A program made the translations under genes and the position numbers. A stretch of DNA of 64,000 bases from Megaleporinus macrocephalus. Its lineage: Eukaryota > Chordata > Actinopteri > Characiformes > Anostomidae. Positions 12,761 through 34,200 of the stretch are shown here, piece after piece; position 1 is the stretch's first letter, and each line of letters opens with the position of its first letter. A model generated the notes under the pieces. That model had not been told where the DNA came from. It ran no database searches and was given only the letters and a program-made list of their open reading frames with translations. The stretch lies in the NCBI GenBank assembly GCA_021613375.1, contig CM038726.1, positions 12,222,253 to 12,286,252 on the forward strand. The letters are read 5' to 3'.

Positions 12761-13735
12761 AAGCCCTGTCAATCAAACACGACAAGCCCAGCCCTCTCGG
12801 AGTGGATTAACCCTTTCAGTAAAATGGATACTGTATCAGCGGGTACGGCTGTCCAAGTTTAGTTGTTTTATAAAGCGAAAAATAAAAACTGTCAATAAAT
12901 AGTCCAGAAAGTAATAAACTGATTGTTTATAATACATACCCGCTTTGTGTCGCGTCTACTTATTAAAGGGCTAAACGAGAACATGGCCAGGCTGCTTCTG
13001 TTGTAGTCATTATGAGACAACTAGCCTCCTGAGCCAGGAAGGAAACGATGCCTCACATGATCCAGCAGTAATAAGATTAATTAAGACTACGTAAATATAG
13101 ATTGTACCAGGCTGTTATGAAACTGCTTACAGATTAATAGCTGATTATAACCAGCACCTTGTCAAACGGTCGTAGCTGCTGGGGTAACAGTGGTGATAAA
13201 CTAAAATAAGCACACGCCTACGTATATTTCAACTGAGAGAAAGAGAAACAGAGAGAGCAGTCTAGTCTATTTTAAAGCGTGGGTTGTGACTCAGTTTCGG
13301 CTGTTGACATTTACAAACACAATGGCACAATGGGCTGATGCCGAGCTACAAAATGTTTAAAGCATTTTTTTTTTCACTTTACATTTTCTGCATCATCAGG
13401 AAGTCCAGGCAAAGTTCAGAAACAATGTAAGGTAAAACTCTGTGTGGTTCTCTGTGTAATGGTATGATTGCTTAACTCTAACAGAAACAATAGAATCTTA
13501 TAAATAGCCTACCTGCCATACATTAGTGTTGAAACCTCTCTGCTGTTTCCAAACATTTCAGTAGTAAACAGAAAACGTCATACAAATGGATTTATGAGAT
13601 TTATAGAAGTTTATATCATTTTCAGGATTAGCAGTGTACCACATGACAATAATAAAACTCAAGACGCATAACTGTAATAAGTTGTTTGTTGGTCTTTCTA
13701 CTTTATTACATTAATGAGGTGTACGCAAAGCCATC
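12761..13735. other. tprn-tmem203 intergenic stretch without recognisable features
   Basis: AT-rich single-copy-looking sequence with T-runs. I saw no exon, RNA gene or clear element before the repeat copy that begins at 13736. Confidence 0.6.
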
Positions 13736-14095
13736 AGAGTGGTTTAATGTGAAAAGCTCTGTTCTAGAGAACTTGCCAAATCAGAATTGTTCACAGTAGT
13801 GGGGATAAGAAGCAGACGTCTAAAGATTTAATTGCATCTGAAACCTCCCTCACAGATGATTTTACAGCTTTTATGCATTTATTTTAATTCTTTCATGCTG
13901 GAGCGGTACATGAAAGCAACTTTTTTTTTTACCAATATTTTACCATAATTACAACATATAAAAACCCAGAAGACATGTGTGGGTTCACTGGTGGTTTTGT
14001 AAATAAAATGGCTATAGTTGTGTTGCCATTATCAACACTGTAAAGAAACCAAAGTCTGTTTTTCATCAATGAACCATCACAAGTCAAACCACTCT
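13736..14095. mobile_element. MITE-like element, copy B (best copy)
   Basis: A 360-bp unit starting AGAGTGGTTT and ending AAACCACTCT, which are exact 10-bp inverted termini. It contains the shared internal blocks GCTGGAGCGGTACATG, 'cccagaagacatgtgtgggttcac' and 'aataaaatggc' that recur in the copies near 8.2, 31.6 and 43.7 kb. No transposase-like coding was seen, so it is a non-autonomous element. The superfamily is not assigned and the target duplication is unclear. Confidence 0.7.
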
Positions 14096-14419
14096 AAATA
14101 ACTGAACTGAAATAAAATAATGATTAAAAATGGTGGAACTCCCCCTAAAAGCAGTGAATGCCGAGTAGAGTATTAATATAAGAAAGTCGTAATTAACTCA
14201 ACAGGGCCACCTGCTGGTCACTATGGGAATTTCGTTATCCCCTATAACAATCTTATACAATACATCCTGCAGCTTACTATAATTTTATTTAAATAAAAAT
14301 TACTCTGTAACTACGAGGAAAAATTAAAGCCTGGATCTGCCAGTGCTTCCTGGCCATTTAAGGGGTGCTGACAAGTTTTGCATTATGCAATTGCAAGAGG
14401 CACCAAATGAAAGCTTATA

Positions 14420-14802
14420 TGTTTATTTATTTATTTACAATATGTACAAACAATAAAATTATCACACAAATAAAGTAACAGCATTTGTAGAGAGAACCAA
14501 CCTCGCTCAGCACTTAGGACATCACAAATGAAAAATTGCACATAATCTTTAACACCAGCTGTGGGTGGATGCAATGACACCATGTTTATATGCTTGAGCC
14601 ACAGAATCTCTTTGAAATTTAGTAAAAATAACAACAAAATAAACAGTGAATGCCATTTTTCCCTGCATTGCTTCTGAAACTCCCAATAATTCACAAAATG
14701 GTTTTGATATTGTGTAGGTGAGCAAATAATGGTCCAGGAATGTTCTTTCAAATTGGCACATGGGTGGGCTGAACGGTGGACCAGTGGTCTTTTTTCTTCA
14801 CG
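14420..14802 (-). other. tmem203: tmem203 3'UTR with candidate poly(A) signals
   Basis: Follows the tmem203 stop codon. TTTATT repeats at about 14423-14437 on the plus strand read as overlapping AATAAA signals on the mRNA strand, giving a 3'UTR of about 380 bases. Open frames here on the minus strand are not protein-like. Confidence 0.5.
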
Positions 14803-15219
14803 TTAATTAACACGACAGGCACGGATCATCAGCAGCTGCAAGAGAATGAAGAGTGGGGAGATGATGAGGCCAAAAAGCGGGTCTGGAGAATGCTCGCGTT
14901 CAGCCAGCTTCTGGCAGAGAAGCACCTCACACACCAGCTTGAGGCTGAGCACTGTAAGGACCCAGAGCAGTCGCAGCACGGCCAGGCGCTTTTCTCCTTC
15001 TTGGTACAGGCGGATGGACACGATGGCTGTAAAGTAGGTGCTGAGGCCATCAGCGGCAAACAGTGGCACAAACACCAGCCACCAGCTCATGCTGGGGGTC
15101 TGCATGTCTACACGGACAGCCACCAGCACGCTGAACACCAGCAGCGCACCCAGGTGGAGGAACAGCTCAAAGGTTGCAAAGCCGAGCCATTGCACCAGCT
15201 CACGCAGGGAGAAAAGCAT
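14803..15219 (-). CDS. tmem203: Transmembrane protein 203
   Basis: A complete 138-residue protein in a single coding exon, nearly collinear with human TMEM203 (136 aa). It opens MLFSLRELVQWLGFATFE and ends LLQLLMIRACRVN, both nearly identical to the mammalian ends. Four hydrophobic segments (roughly residues 13-35, 46-68, 81-103 and 114-132) fit the family's four-pass ER membrane topology. The conserved loop FAADGLSTYF and the EKRLAVLRL segment are present. Family knowledge: TMEM203 sits in the ER, affects calcium stores and binds STING in macrophages. Context: transcribed away from alad, with an inferred 5'UTR intron from 15487 to 16404 (donor AAG|GTAAGA, acceptor CTTCACAG). It is next to tprn as in human 9q34.3. 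The two extra residues relative to human lie in the loop before the last membrane segment. Confidence 0.97.
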   Translation of the reverse strand: MLFSLRELVQWLGFATFELFLHLGALLVFSVLVAVRVDMQTPSMSWWLVFVPLFAADGLSTYFTAIVSIRLYQEGEKRLAVLRLLWVLTVLSLKLVCEVLLCQKLAEREHSPDPLFGLIISPLFILLQLLMIRACRVN

Positions 15220-16404
15220 GGTTCGATCACGCTTGAAGGTTTGTAGTCAGGGATTTTAAGCCAGCAGGGTTAAGGACACCAGGTTTTCTGATTATGAAAA
15301 AACTGGCAAAGAGGAACAGTCCAGAAATAACCTGGGAGTCCTGCAAGTTTTAAGATCGACTCTCCCTCTGCATACTTTTCATCACTATTTCGGCAGCATT
15401 GTGAGTTTCTTGAGCTAGACCAGGTCTTTTCTCTATAGCCTTACAGTCCCATGTTGTTTTTCACCACCTTGAGATTAGCCAAAAGCCTGTGAAGACAAGA
15501 CATAGGACATTATAGTAAAAAAAAAAAAATTTAACCAGACACATTGTTTGTTAACTGCCTAATTTAGTTTTAATGTATCATTAAAGCATAATAAGTCTGC
15601 ATTTCATAAAATTCTTAACACACTAAATTGGCCTGCTAAACAACCTGCTTTGAGTGATTGCTGTTTGTGATTTCACAAAAATCAGTGCATTTACATTTGT
15701 CCACTTACTCCACCATATCACAGTGAAGATAATGTTTCAGCATAAAAAGAATTTTAAATGATGCACAAAAGACATTTACAGTTATCACTATATTTGTTTT
15801 ACTAACGCAATAACAATATCTGTCTGATTAACTGCTTAAAAGAGAAGTTGGAAAATTTAACGATTGTAACGATGTAACAACAGCTGTATAAACCCAGATC
15901 CACACTCCAAAGTTCTGAACCGAACTCAGGGGACAAAAAAACCAGGTGGGAAGGTGGGGGGAGGGACACATGGCGGCCAATGGCGCCCTTTAATAAAAAT
16001 GGGTTGCCTGTCATTCAGATGGCTGTAGTAGTGACAGTGGCTTTTATCGTCCTGTTCATAAATGTGTGTTTGTATACACGTTATGTGTGTGTGTTAGCAC
16101 TATAGCTAGCGCCTCTGTTTCAGATAACTAACCAGCATGTTAAACACTTAGTTTCGAAAACCTTTAGCAAGGTAAGTCTTTACGTCCTATTATTTTAAGG
16201 TGCACGTGTGAATTGTAATTACTACGTTAACGTTATATCTTATCTAGGGTTGACAGCACCCCGTGTTTACTGATAACGCTGCGCTCGTAGCTTAGCTAGG
16301 TGGTGATCGTTAGCTGTTGTGAAAGCGTTTGGATAACATACGGCGACGTAAAGCTAACCAGGTTACAACTAAATGACAACGTTAGCGCTACGAGATACTC
16401 TTAC
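15220..16404 (-). other. tmem203: tmem203 5'UTR part and 5'UTR intron (inferred)
   Basis: On the minus strand a pyrimidine-rich acceptor ends at 15487 (TTGTCTTCACAG) and a donor GTAAGAG begins at 16404. Splicing these would join a short first exon near 16405-16500 to a leader of about 267 bases at 15220-15486 that precedes the tmem203 ATG. The intron interior is AT-rich with no recognisable gene. Confidence 0.55.
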
Positions 16405-16600
16405 CTTACAGGTTTCAGCGCGGCGGTTAGAGTGTAAAGCACGATATAAATTCTACATTTTCAACAGAGTCTTGGATCTTTGAGAGGAATGAAACAAACC
16501 GTTCAGTATAGCAAACGGACTACTGTTACGTGCCGTCACCAACGTCGCCACCGGGACGTATGACGTTGTACGGTGGCCGATTCAAGCCAAAGTTCCGTCT
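16405..16600. promoter_or_regulatory. Divergent promoter between tmem203 and alad
   Basis: The inferred first exon of tmem203 (leftward) and the inferred non-coding first exon of alad (rightward, donor at 16660) are separated by less than about 200 bases. The interval is richer in CpG than its flanks and lacks an obvious TATA box, as expected for a housekeeping bidirectional promoter. Exact start sites cannot be read from sequence. Confidence 0.5.
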
Positions 16601-16659
16601 GTACTGCACCCGCAGAGGAAACCAGCACTCACGCCTGCTCTGGAGGACAAGATACTGAA
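16580..16659 (+). other. alad: alad non-coding first exon (inferred)
   Basis: A strong donor GAA|GTAAGT at 16659/16660 follows a GC-richer stretch. The next good acceptor in register is TTTAG at 17700-17704, a few bases before the alad start codon. Mammalian ALAD also has non-coding first exons. The 5' limit is a guess. Confidence 0.5.
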
Positions 16660-17708
16660 GTAAGTACGTTTGTATTCCAATTCCAACTTTTTACATTCAG
16701 TCATGTTATTTTTTCAGTAATAGATTTTATTCATAGTAAACGCGCGTTCTCTGTGTCTTTAACACCGTTATTTTTAAATGTTGCCCTCGCTAGCTAATGT
16801 TAGCTCGTTGCCTAGTTAGAACTATCTTGAAAAGTCACCCCCGTTAAGAAAAACACATTTCAGAAAGTTTCCTTATTTGCATATACATCAGTATCGGGTG
16901 CTGAACAGTTGTGTGGGAAGTTACTGAAAGGGCGGTATGCATTATGATGACCAGTATTAATAGCTCAGAAAAAAAACTGCCATCATTTCTGTCACCATTT
17001 ATAACTCTCAGTAACTTCAGTTTTCTCAAATACTCGAACACTCTTATGTAGTTGTCGCCTTATTTATGAATGCAAAATAACAAAAGCTGTTTGTTTTACC
17101 TGGTATGCATACTGTGGTGACATCTAAGCATCAGTGAGCAATTACTGTCAGTAGAAAAGCCTGAGGAGTGTTTTCTTAATGCAAATGAATCATGCATGCC
17201 TGCCCCTCCAAAGTGTCTGGCAGAAACCAAACAAGCTTATCACCTTGGTCTTAGAACTGCTTTTCTTACAAAAGAACAATTTGTATGATTCCAGCAGGCT
17301 CAAGCGTTTACAAATTTCAAACTATTTTAGTGATCTTAAAACATGAATTATAGTGGTGGCCATTTATGCTGGGGATCTGTCCACAGCGCTTTTTGAAGAG
17401 CCTAGTTTGATCTTCACCGCTTTCTAAAGTGTAATTTGTTGAAATGACAGAATTTAGTCCTAGAAATGCCTCTGGGACCATGTGATATAATGTCTACAGT
17501 CATTAATCGACAGTACATAAACACATATCATACCATTTTTCCACACAGTCTGCAATCTCGTCCCCACCGCTTTTGAAAAGTTACACTCATAGTTCTGGGT
17601 GACTGTTTTTGTAGACTCCCTGCAATGAGGAAGTCTCGTGACAAAGTTCTTGTTAACGAGCAGCAGAGTGTTAGCTAGCGACTGTGCTCCTTTGTTATCT
17701 TTAGGACA

Positions 17709-26955
<9,247 letters not shown>

Positions 26956-27215
26956 CAGTCTGCAGTTGTGGATCATATGAGGTCTGCGGTGAGCTCCTCA
27001 AAAGCATCGTAGCTCAAAAAACATCTACAGATAATAGAGCTAGTATTACTTTATCCTCCCGAATAAAGATATTTTCAACACTAGCATGGTTTTGAGGAAC
27101 AGAGCCTATACAATGTTAACCCAATCTTTTGTGATTGAGCTGCTGTGACCAAGGGGTTTGTTAAAGGCAAACTTGTATACTCTGAACAAGCATATTTGAT
27201 CATGTTAATAAAGCT
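26956..27215 (+). terminator. alad: alad 3'UTR and poly(A) signal
   Basis: Follows the alad TGA. AATAAA at 27207-27212 in a TTAATAAAGC context is the best signal; an earlier AATAAA lies at 27062. Cleavage is expected within about 25 bases. Confidence 0.65.
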
Positions 27216-30034
27216 TTATTGATTTTTACATAGTCTATATAATTACTCCGACTGTTATTTTTATTATTAACAGATCTTTGATACCTACATGTGAGTTAGC
27301 TTGTGGTTAACTGTTAAATATTACATTCACTTGCTTTTGTTTCACGCCTTTCTGTGATGTACCCAATGTATCTGTTTTCTTTTGGATGTGAATGTTAAAG
27401 GATAAAATAGCACTAAAAATTACTACACATGCTTATTTTTCAGACCATAGTGCCATTTGAAAAATGCTGGAAATCCTTTTACAAAAACAAAAAAAAACTG
27501 AGGACCTCAATTAATAAAAGAATGTAATGTTTAAAATTTGTTTTATTCATGTTTATTCATTTATTCATGTTTTATTCAGTCACTTTCATGTGCCCTTATC
27601 TTTGTTTATTTTATGTATTTATTTATTTATTTGGGAGGGGGTGGGTTTCAACTAATAAAAAACTTGTCCACATGTATAATTACCTACACAGCCTACAGCA
27701 CTAGTGAAACTGAAATGACACGGAAGGGTTGTATCAGCCAACAATTAGAGCAGAAGTCATTTGTGAATATAAGTCTTAAAAAGCACAAACAAAAATAGCT
27801 TGTTTCATTCTAAAGGATTAAAACGAGGTCATGAAAATGAATTCCAATATTTTCAATATTACTGTTTTTGGTACACAAACATTATAAGTTACATAAGAAA
27901 ATTGGTCATTAATGAGTCTATTAGTCTGGGTAGCACTGGCAAGGTGAGTACTCCTGTCTGTACTGAATATACTATCAGAAATGCCCCCCTCATAGCTTTA
28001 GAGTTTAAAGGCAAGCCATCATTATTTTCAGCACGAAAAGAGTCCCACATTACACAACAAGCCAAACATTTATATTCTACTGTGACATTAAATAGGCGTC
28101 ATTTTGTCTAATGGGAGCTGGGTTGGTGTAGGTCCTCTGGCTGTTGACCATACTTGCTGCCCTGATGGTCAAAGTATATATATTTAATTGGTAGTTCCCT
28201 GTAGACAAAACATTAGTACATGACAGAATGCATTAATGAGTTGTGTGGTTTTGTGGGGTACGTACGGTTGCTGGGTCATCCTGTGTTTGTGACTCGCTTT
28301 CGTGATGGTTTAAAGCACCCAGACAGCTTTTCAGCCAAATAGGAAAGTCCTAAGAACAGACATTGATGCTATTCTAAACAGGTTCAAATATTTAATTTCA
28401 TTTTATGTAATGGTTGTATCAAATGATTACAGTTCATAGATTAGTTCACAGTGCACGAATTAACTAGCGTCAAGACACATTTTTCAAAGATCTCATCTGA
28501 TGTTTCCTCCCCCTCATCTTAATGTATTTGCATTGTTTTTTTGCCCCCAGCCCTGCTAGCGCCAGCCTGCTCGGAGTAAAATGATACGACCGGTGTTGGG
28601 TTTCCATATTTTAAATGTTTAAAGGTTAAATGTATTGGGGGAAAACAGAATAAAAAGAATACAGTTTATATTTTGAGTTTTAGCATTCTGCTTATATATC
28701 ACCTATTTGTATACTCTCCTTGCTAAAGTTTGAATAACTAAGCCAGTTCCACAAGTGAACAACAGCCAGACAGGAAAGTTAAAAGAATCTCATCTTACCA
28801 GTAAATATTAATCAAAACAGCATTGTTGCTGTCGATTTTTCCTTATTTATGCAGCTTTTCCAGATTATCCTTTTGCTTCTCTCCCTGTTCAGAAACGGAG
28901 CTTCAGAGCTTCGAGTGACAACTCTATCCTAGGTCTCTGGGATTGATTAGACTATCCCGAATACTAGGACATCAGTTTTTTCTCGGTCTACTTGTTTGGT
29001 CTGGGAACGGGGCTAGGCGTTTTACCCGGTGTTACTGCATATTCCACATTTTCGATTTGTTCAATAACTTCGGTGTTTGGCAGGTAGGATAATGTGAAAT
29101 AAATTGTAGAGCATCTTTCTAAAGAGTATATGAAACAAAAATGTGTTTGTCATGTATAATTAAATATATGTGAACGCTACCGAGTATAATCAGTTTAGCT
29201 TCATTGCTAGTTAGCCTAGCTCTGTTTTTAGCGTGCATAAGTGAAACCTGATGCTTCGTGGTTGCGAAAAACGTTATATTTTATACAAGCTGGAAGAGCT
29301 AACATGGTAAAACCCCAACTGATGCACGTAACGTATTTTTTACACGAGTTTATGTGTTTTAGTCTTGGTTAGGTACGGCATGCACTTTCTCCATATGGAC
29401 TGTAAGCTGGGCTGTTAGCGGAAGCCCGACAGAAGTCGTTTATAGCAAAGCAGCGTTCATACTTATTTTTATTTACAATATACCTTGAACTTAGCATTTT
29501 GGGATTTAAAGTGGAGATTTAAACCTTACAGTTATATTTGTTGACATGGATATCTGAACAGGTCATAGTTTTCAGTCAATTCGAGTTTAAACTGGTAGCT
29601 ACTTTTTAGTCAGTTGTTTGGTGGCAGGAGTGTTTACACTGAGGTGCCACTACTTGACGTGCATGATAAATATGTGCTGACTTGCTGTGTTCTTGCGTTA
29701 CACTGTGCGATGTAGTAATACTGAATGGAAATCTGTATTTTCAGATGTTTAAGTAAAAAGATCTTTTGTTCACGCATGCATGTCTTTGGTTCGCACTGTG
29801 CCAAAACGTCTCTGGACAGTATTATTGCTACACTTTTTATAATTTATAAATTATATTTATACATTTATTAAGAATAATTGCATTGTAAAGATATTTTAAG
29901 CAGACCATTATTATGTAAATCGTCTTGGGGATTCAGTCTTATAATCAGTATTTAGTTAAATTAAATCTAATTTGTGAAATATACTTTTTTTGCTGTTTTG
30001 TTAGACTGTGTATGACATCGAATATAGAAAAGAG
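27216..30034. other. alad-fbxw5 intergenic region and probable fbxw5 5' end
   Basis: Mostly AT-rich with no recognisable coding. From 28860 to 29083 the sequence is less AT-rich and ends at a donor-like site GGCAG|GTAGGA (29083/29084), a candidate non-coding first exon of fbxw5 whose next exon begins at 31238. A pyrimidine tract plus CAG at 28535-28551 looks like an acceptor but leads into no recognisable exon. Confidence 0.35.
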
Positions 30035-30690
30035 AAGCACAAAATAATTTAAAAAGAAGATAATAGCAAAGAGCTTGATATTCCTGTGCCCACTGTTGCC
30101 AAGATTAGTAAGTCAAGGCCTATATGGCTGAAACCAACATCCCTGGACCTTAAAATAAAAAAGAAAAGTGAATGAAGAACCAAATAAAATTTCAAGGCAG
30201 ACTTTTAAGCTTAAAGGGCAACATTTTCAAGTTGCAACACTGATTACTGTCTCAGTGACCCTGGGCACTGTCATGAAAAAAACCCACTTTACTGAGACAC
30301 AAATGGCAGATTATGTGCATATACAAATGTCACAGTGCTTCTGGGAGAAGTTTCTTTTGGAGAGGTGAAAGAAAATGAGAGACGATTAAAGAAAAGAACA
30401 CCATCCCTACTGTGAAACATGGAGGAGACTTACTGATGTTTGGGGTTTAACTTGTTGCTTCTAGTACCATGAATCTGTGCTAGGTATGATGAAATCAGGA
30501 GACCACGAATCAATTTTGGAACAAAACATATAGCCAGAAAACAGGACAGTGACCGTAAAAAAGCATCCAAAAATGGATGAGAAGAAAACTTAAGATGATT
30601 GTGAAGTGGCCTGCTATGGGTCCTGATCTGAATCCTATTGAACATCTGTTGAAAAAATTGGAACTGGGATAGTTAAGGCTCCCAGTAGAT
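30035..30690 (+). pseudogene. Degenerate Tc1/mariner transposase
   Basis: Broken coding relic in the presumed fbxw5 5' intron. Near the left end a frame reads KELDIPVPTVAKISKSR, like the helix-turn-helix of Tc1-family transposases. At 30600-30668 a clear frame reads WPAMGPDLNPIEHLLKKLE, the signature before the last catalytic residue of the DDE domain. Between them frames shift and stops interrupt, so it is inactive. No terminal inverted repeats were found, so edges are approximate. Confidence 0.8.
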
Positions 30691-31246
30691 GTCTGCCATT
30701 TGTGTATTTATTGTTAATTATAATATATACATAGTAAGTCATATAATTACTAAATACACAGTTATGTTAAATTAAATGTGGTAAAGGCTGGTCAACAAAA
30801 CTTCAGTTTCACTTTCATACAGAAGTACATTCAAATACATTAAAATCTGTATTTCTTAACAGCTGAAAGAATACATACAAAAATAGTTAATGGGCTCTAT
30901 TGCATATCCAAAGACTTGTGGAACAAAAATGTATTTTGACATTTTGTCCATTGTTTTCCATCTGTTGCATTAGAAATGTTATTCATTCAATGAGCTATAA
31001 TGGACAGAAACCAGAGGATCCTTTTCTGTTTTTTCTATGCTTGACAGTACCACACATGCTTTAGCTTTAGTGTAGTTTGAAAGAAAAGAACAATACAGTC
31101 TAATTAATAAAAAAAAGTCTGAGAGACATTCTTTTAGCAAGAAGTGCATATACTCAGGAGCACACATTTAAATTTTATGAATGAATTTTATTGTTTAGCC
31201 CTAATGATGGATAATGAGACTCCTGTTGCCCATTCAGGATGTCAGG

Positions 31247-34200
31247 ATGGCGAGTGGCCCTGGCCTGCCGGACAGCCTGGTTCTGGAGATCTTCTTGCAT
31301 CTCCCCCATGCTGCGGTGCTGAGGGCTGGCCTGACATGTCGGCAGTGGTTTGCTGTGTCCCGGGATGAGTTCTTGTGGAGGGAATTGTTCTACAGCTACT
31401 ACCGCATCCCACGCTCTGTGCCCCGCCACCCAGGTACTAAATGTGCTGCTCGAGATACAATGCCGTCTTTGCATTCAGTTTGCTATGGTGGGTTACGGAT
31501 CTATGAAAAACACAGTGCCATAGGGTGCAATTTATTTTTATTAGACAATATTAAATAGGTGTTCCACAAAGTCTTCAAAATGTCTGCGTAATTCAATTGT
31601 TAAGATTGTTAACAAAGTAATTTAGAGTGGTTTGAAGTGAAATGCAGTCAGAAACAGACATCATAAAAGTGAAATGCCTGCAAATGTTGCATCACAGTAG
31701 TGGCTGGTTTATGTTGCCATTGCCTGAAGCTTGTTTTAGAATTGACTATTTATTATGATTTATATTTCAAGAAATGGTTTTGCATTTAAAATGCATTTTG
31801 CATTTTTCCATTAATGGCAGAAAAGTTTATGCAGGGTGCTGTAAGGAGAAATAATACCCAAAGGCAACTTTTTTTTTTTTCAGATTTACCACAATTTTAC
31901 TGTAGACGGAAGCACCATAAGTTTGTTTTGGATAGTAAATAAAATGGCCATATTTGCGCTGTAGACATCATCACCCGTGGTTCCTAGTAAGCACAAGTCA
32001 ACTTGATCCACTGTAAAACCTCTGCTAAACCTAATATACATCAAATAACATCATGATCATCACAACTTCAACAAAACACTGCATAATATTTTACTATATA
32101 AAAATGATTAAATTTTGTATACAGTGAGCCCAACATTAAAACTTTCTTCCTTTAGTTAATTTACACTTACAGCGCACAGTATCTATAAATCTAAGACAGC
32201 AAAGAAAATTACACGTCACTGAGCCTCACTGTGTACACATCTGTCTTTATTTCTGTCAGGTAACTCGTAACAGTGTTAAAGATTTAAAGATATGTTCATA
32301 GTGATTGTAAATGAATAACAAACATGAAACTGAACAACATCAACCAAGACTACATTCTGCACTGGTACCTGTTGAAAGTCTCTGCGAAAGTCCCACCTGC
32401 AGATGTAACAGAAGCAAGAAAGCACAGTGCTACACTGAACTGGCTTTCTGCTTCTTAAAGAGTTGCTTACCTTGCCTCACCATTATTGTTGCTCGTGCAG
32501 TACTTTACAATTTTGCAGTCAACATTAGCCAGAGGGATTAAAATAAACCCTAGTTAAACCTGAGATACAGCACCATCTAGTGGCAGATATGTGATCTGTA
32601 AAATGAAGACACAACTGTTGGTTTAGGTTGAACAATGGGTGCACTTAAAACTGCTGCTGCTGAAGACAAAGTAATGGATGTAAAGAACTTATTTAGGTTT
32701 GCACTCAGGTTAAACTGTAAATCACAGGTAAGCTAGTGAAAGTGCAATTACCCCCACATGTATATTCTGATAAGCTATAATGTTCACAGAATTGATAAAA
32801 TTCTTACAAAAAGCATGAACATTACTGTAGGTTTACAGTGTGCTTGGGTGACATTTAATATTTATAAATGATAGATCTGGACGTGACAATGTTTGGCCTA
32901 GCTGTTGTAAATTAGTATTCACTAAAAATCAAAAGCATCATTATGAATTCGTTCACTTACCACCGTGTGTGTATTTGCTTTTGGCAGCGGCTGTGTCGTG
33001 GTACAGGGAGTTTAAAAGGCTCTATGACTGCATCCCCTGCGTAGAGGTCCAGACACTGAAAGAGCACCACGACCAGGTCCTGCATCTGGCGTTTTCTCAC
33101 CGTGGACACCGTTTCTCTTCCTGCTCCAAAGACTGTACCGTCAAGGTGAGATTTGCCTGCTTCCTGTGCTAGTACTTTGATATCCCCAAGGCTCAGCATG
33201 GGTCAGAAGTACAGGATCCAAGCATTAGTAGCAACATTTTATATATGATATCTGCTGTAATATAAGCTATTGTAATGACATGACTGAATAATCTGACTGA
33301 GTATGGCCCAAATTGCTCGCTTGGCTAGAAACAAATGGCAGTTAGTGTAAACCAGTTACACATTATTTAATTTTAATGGTAAGCATGGTTAATGTAATGT
33401 GTTTAGAGTAGAACGCAGTTCACTCAAAAAATTCTCTTACATCCTGCTTTCAAAAAGAAGCACAGACATCTTGATGCAGGTTTGCCCAAGCCATGAATAG
33501 TTTGGCAAGGCAAAACAACTTTCCAACAGATTACCTACTACCTAATGATTACCTAGTATCAAGAGCTGAGAACGACCTAACAGCGTTACCTTTGTCATGG
33601 CAGCTTTGGGACACAGAGCGGCCAGATGGAACTATCTCCTTGGTGCACAGCTCCAGCATGCGGCAGTTTAACTGGGGCTACACGCAGTTCTCCCAGTTCA
33701 ACTGTGACGACACCCTGCTCCTGGTCTCAGGAGTCTACCTCGGGCCGCACCACTCCTCCTCCGGGGAGATTGCTGTCATCAGCTTAGGTGAGAGATTCTG
33801 AGATTAGTTGTTGATTAATTGTTTTTTTTTTTAATCATAAGGCAGAATACTAAACATTTGCTAGTCAATAGAGGAAACGCAACAATGAGTTTATTTTTTC
33901 TTTGTTTGATTGTGTACTTGCAAACCTGTTTCTTTTTCCATCTGTGTTGCTAAATTAGTAATAGGCAATAAACGAGAAAAACTACACGACAGTGGTTCTG
34001 TGATGGCCAACAGCTTATTCCACAAAACGTAGCTGTCACACCTACAGCAGTCACACAGCTGCACTTTGAGACATAGTTTTTTATTCTCTTAACATGTTAT
34101 GTGACCATCAGTAAGCTAGAGTCTGTACTGTGGTGTGTAAGCAAGTTACCAATAGCTAACTGGCTGTTGATTTCAAAGCCATGGAACTGGTTATATTTAG

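Noticed and set aside
14776..15259. Open frames opposite tmem203
   Set aside because: Antisense shadows of a highly conserved coding exon.
28535..28600. Acceptor-like pyrimidine tract followed by a short open frame
   Set aside because: No matching donor or protein similarity; alad is already complete and fbxw5 starts later.
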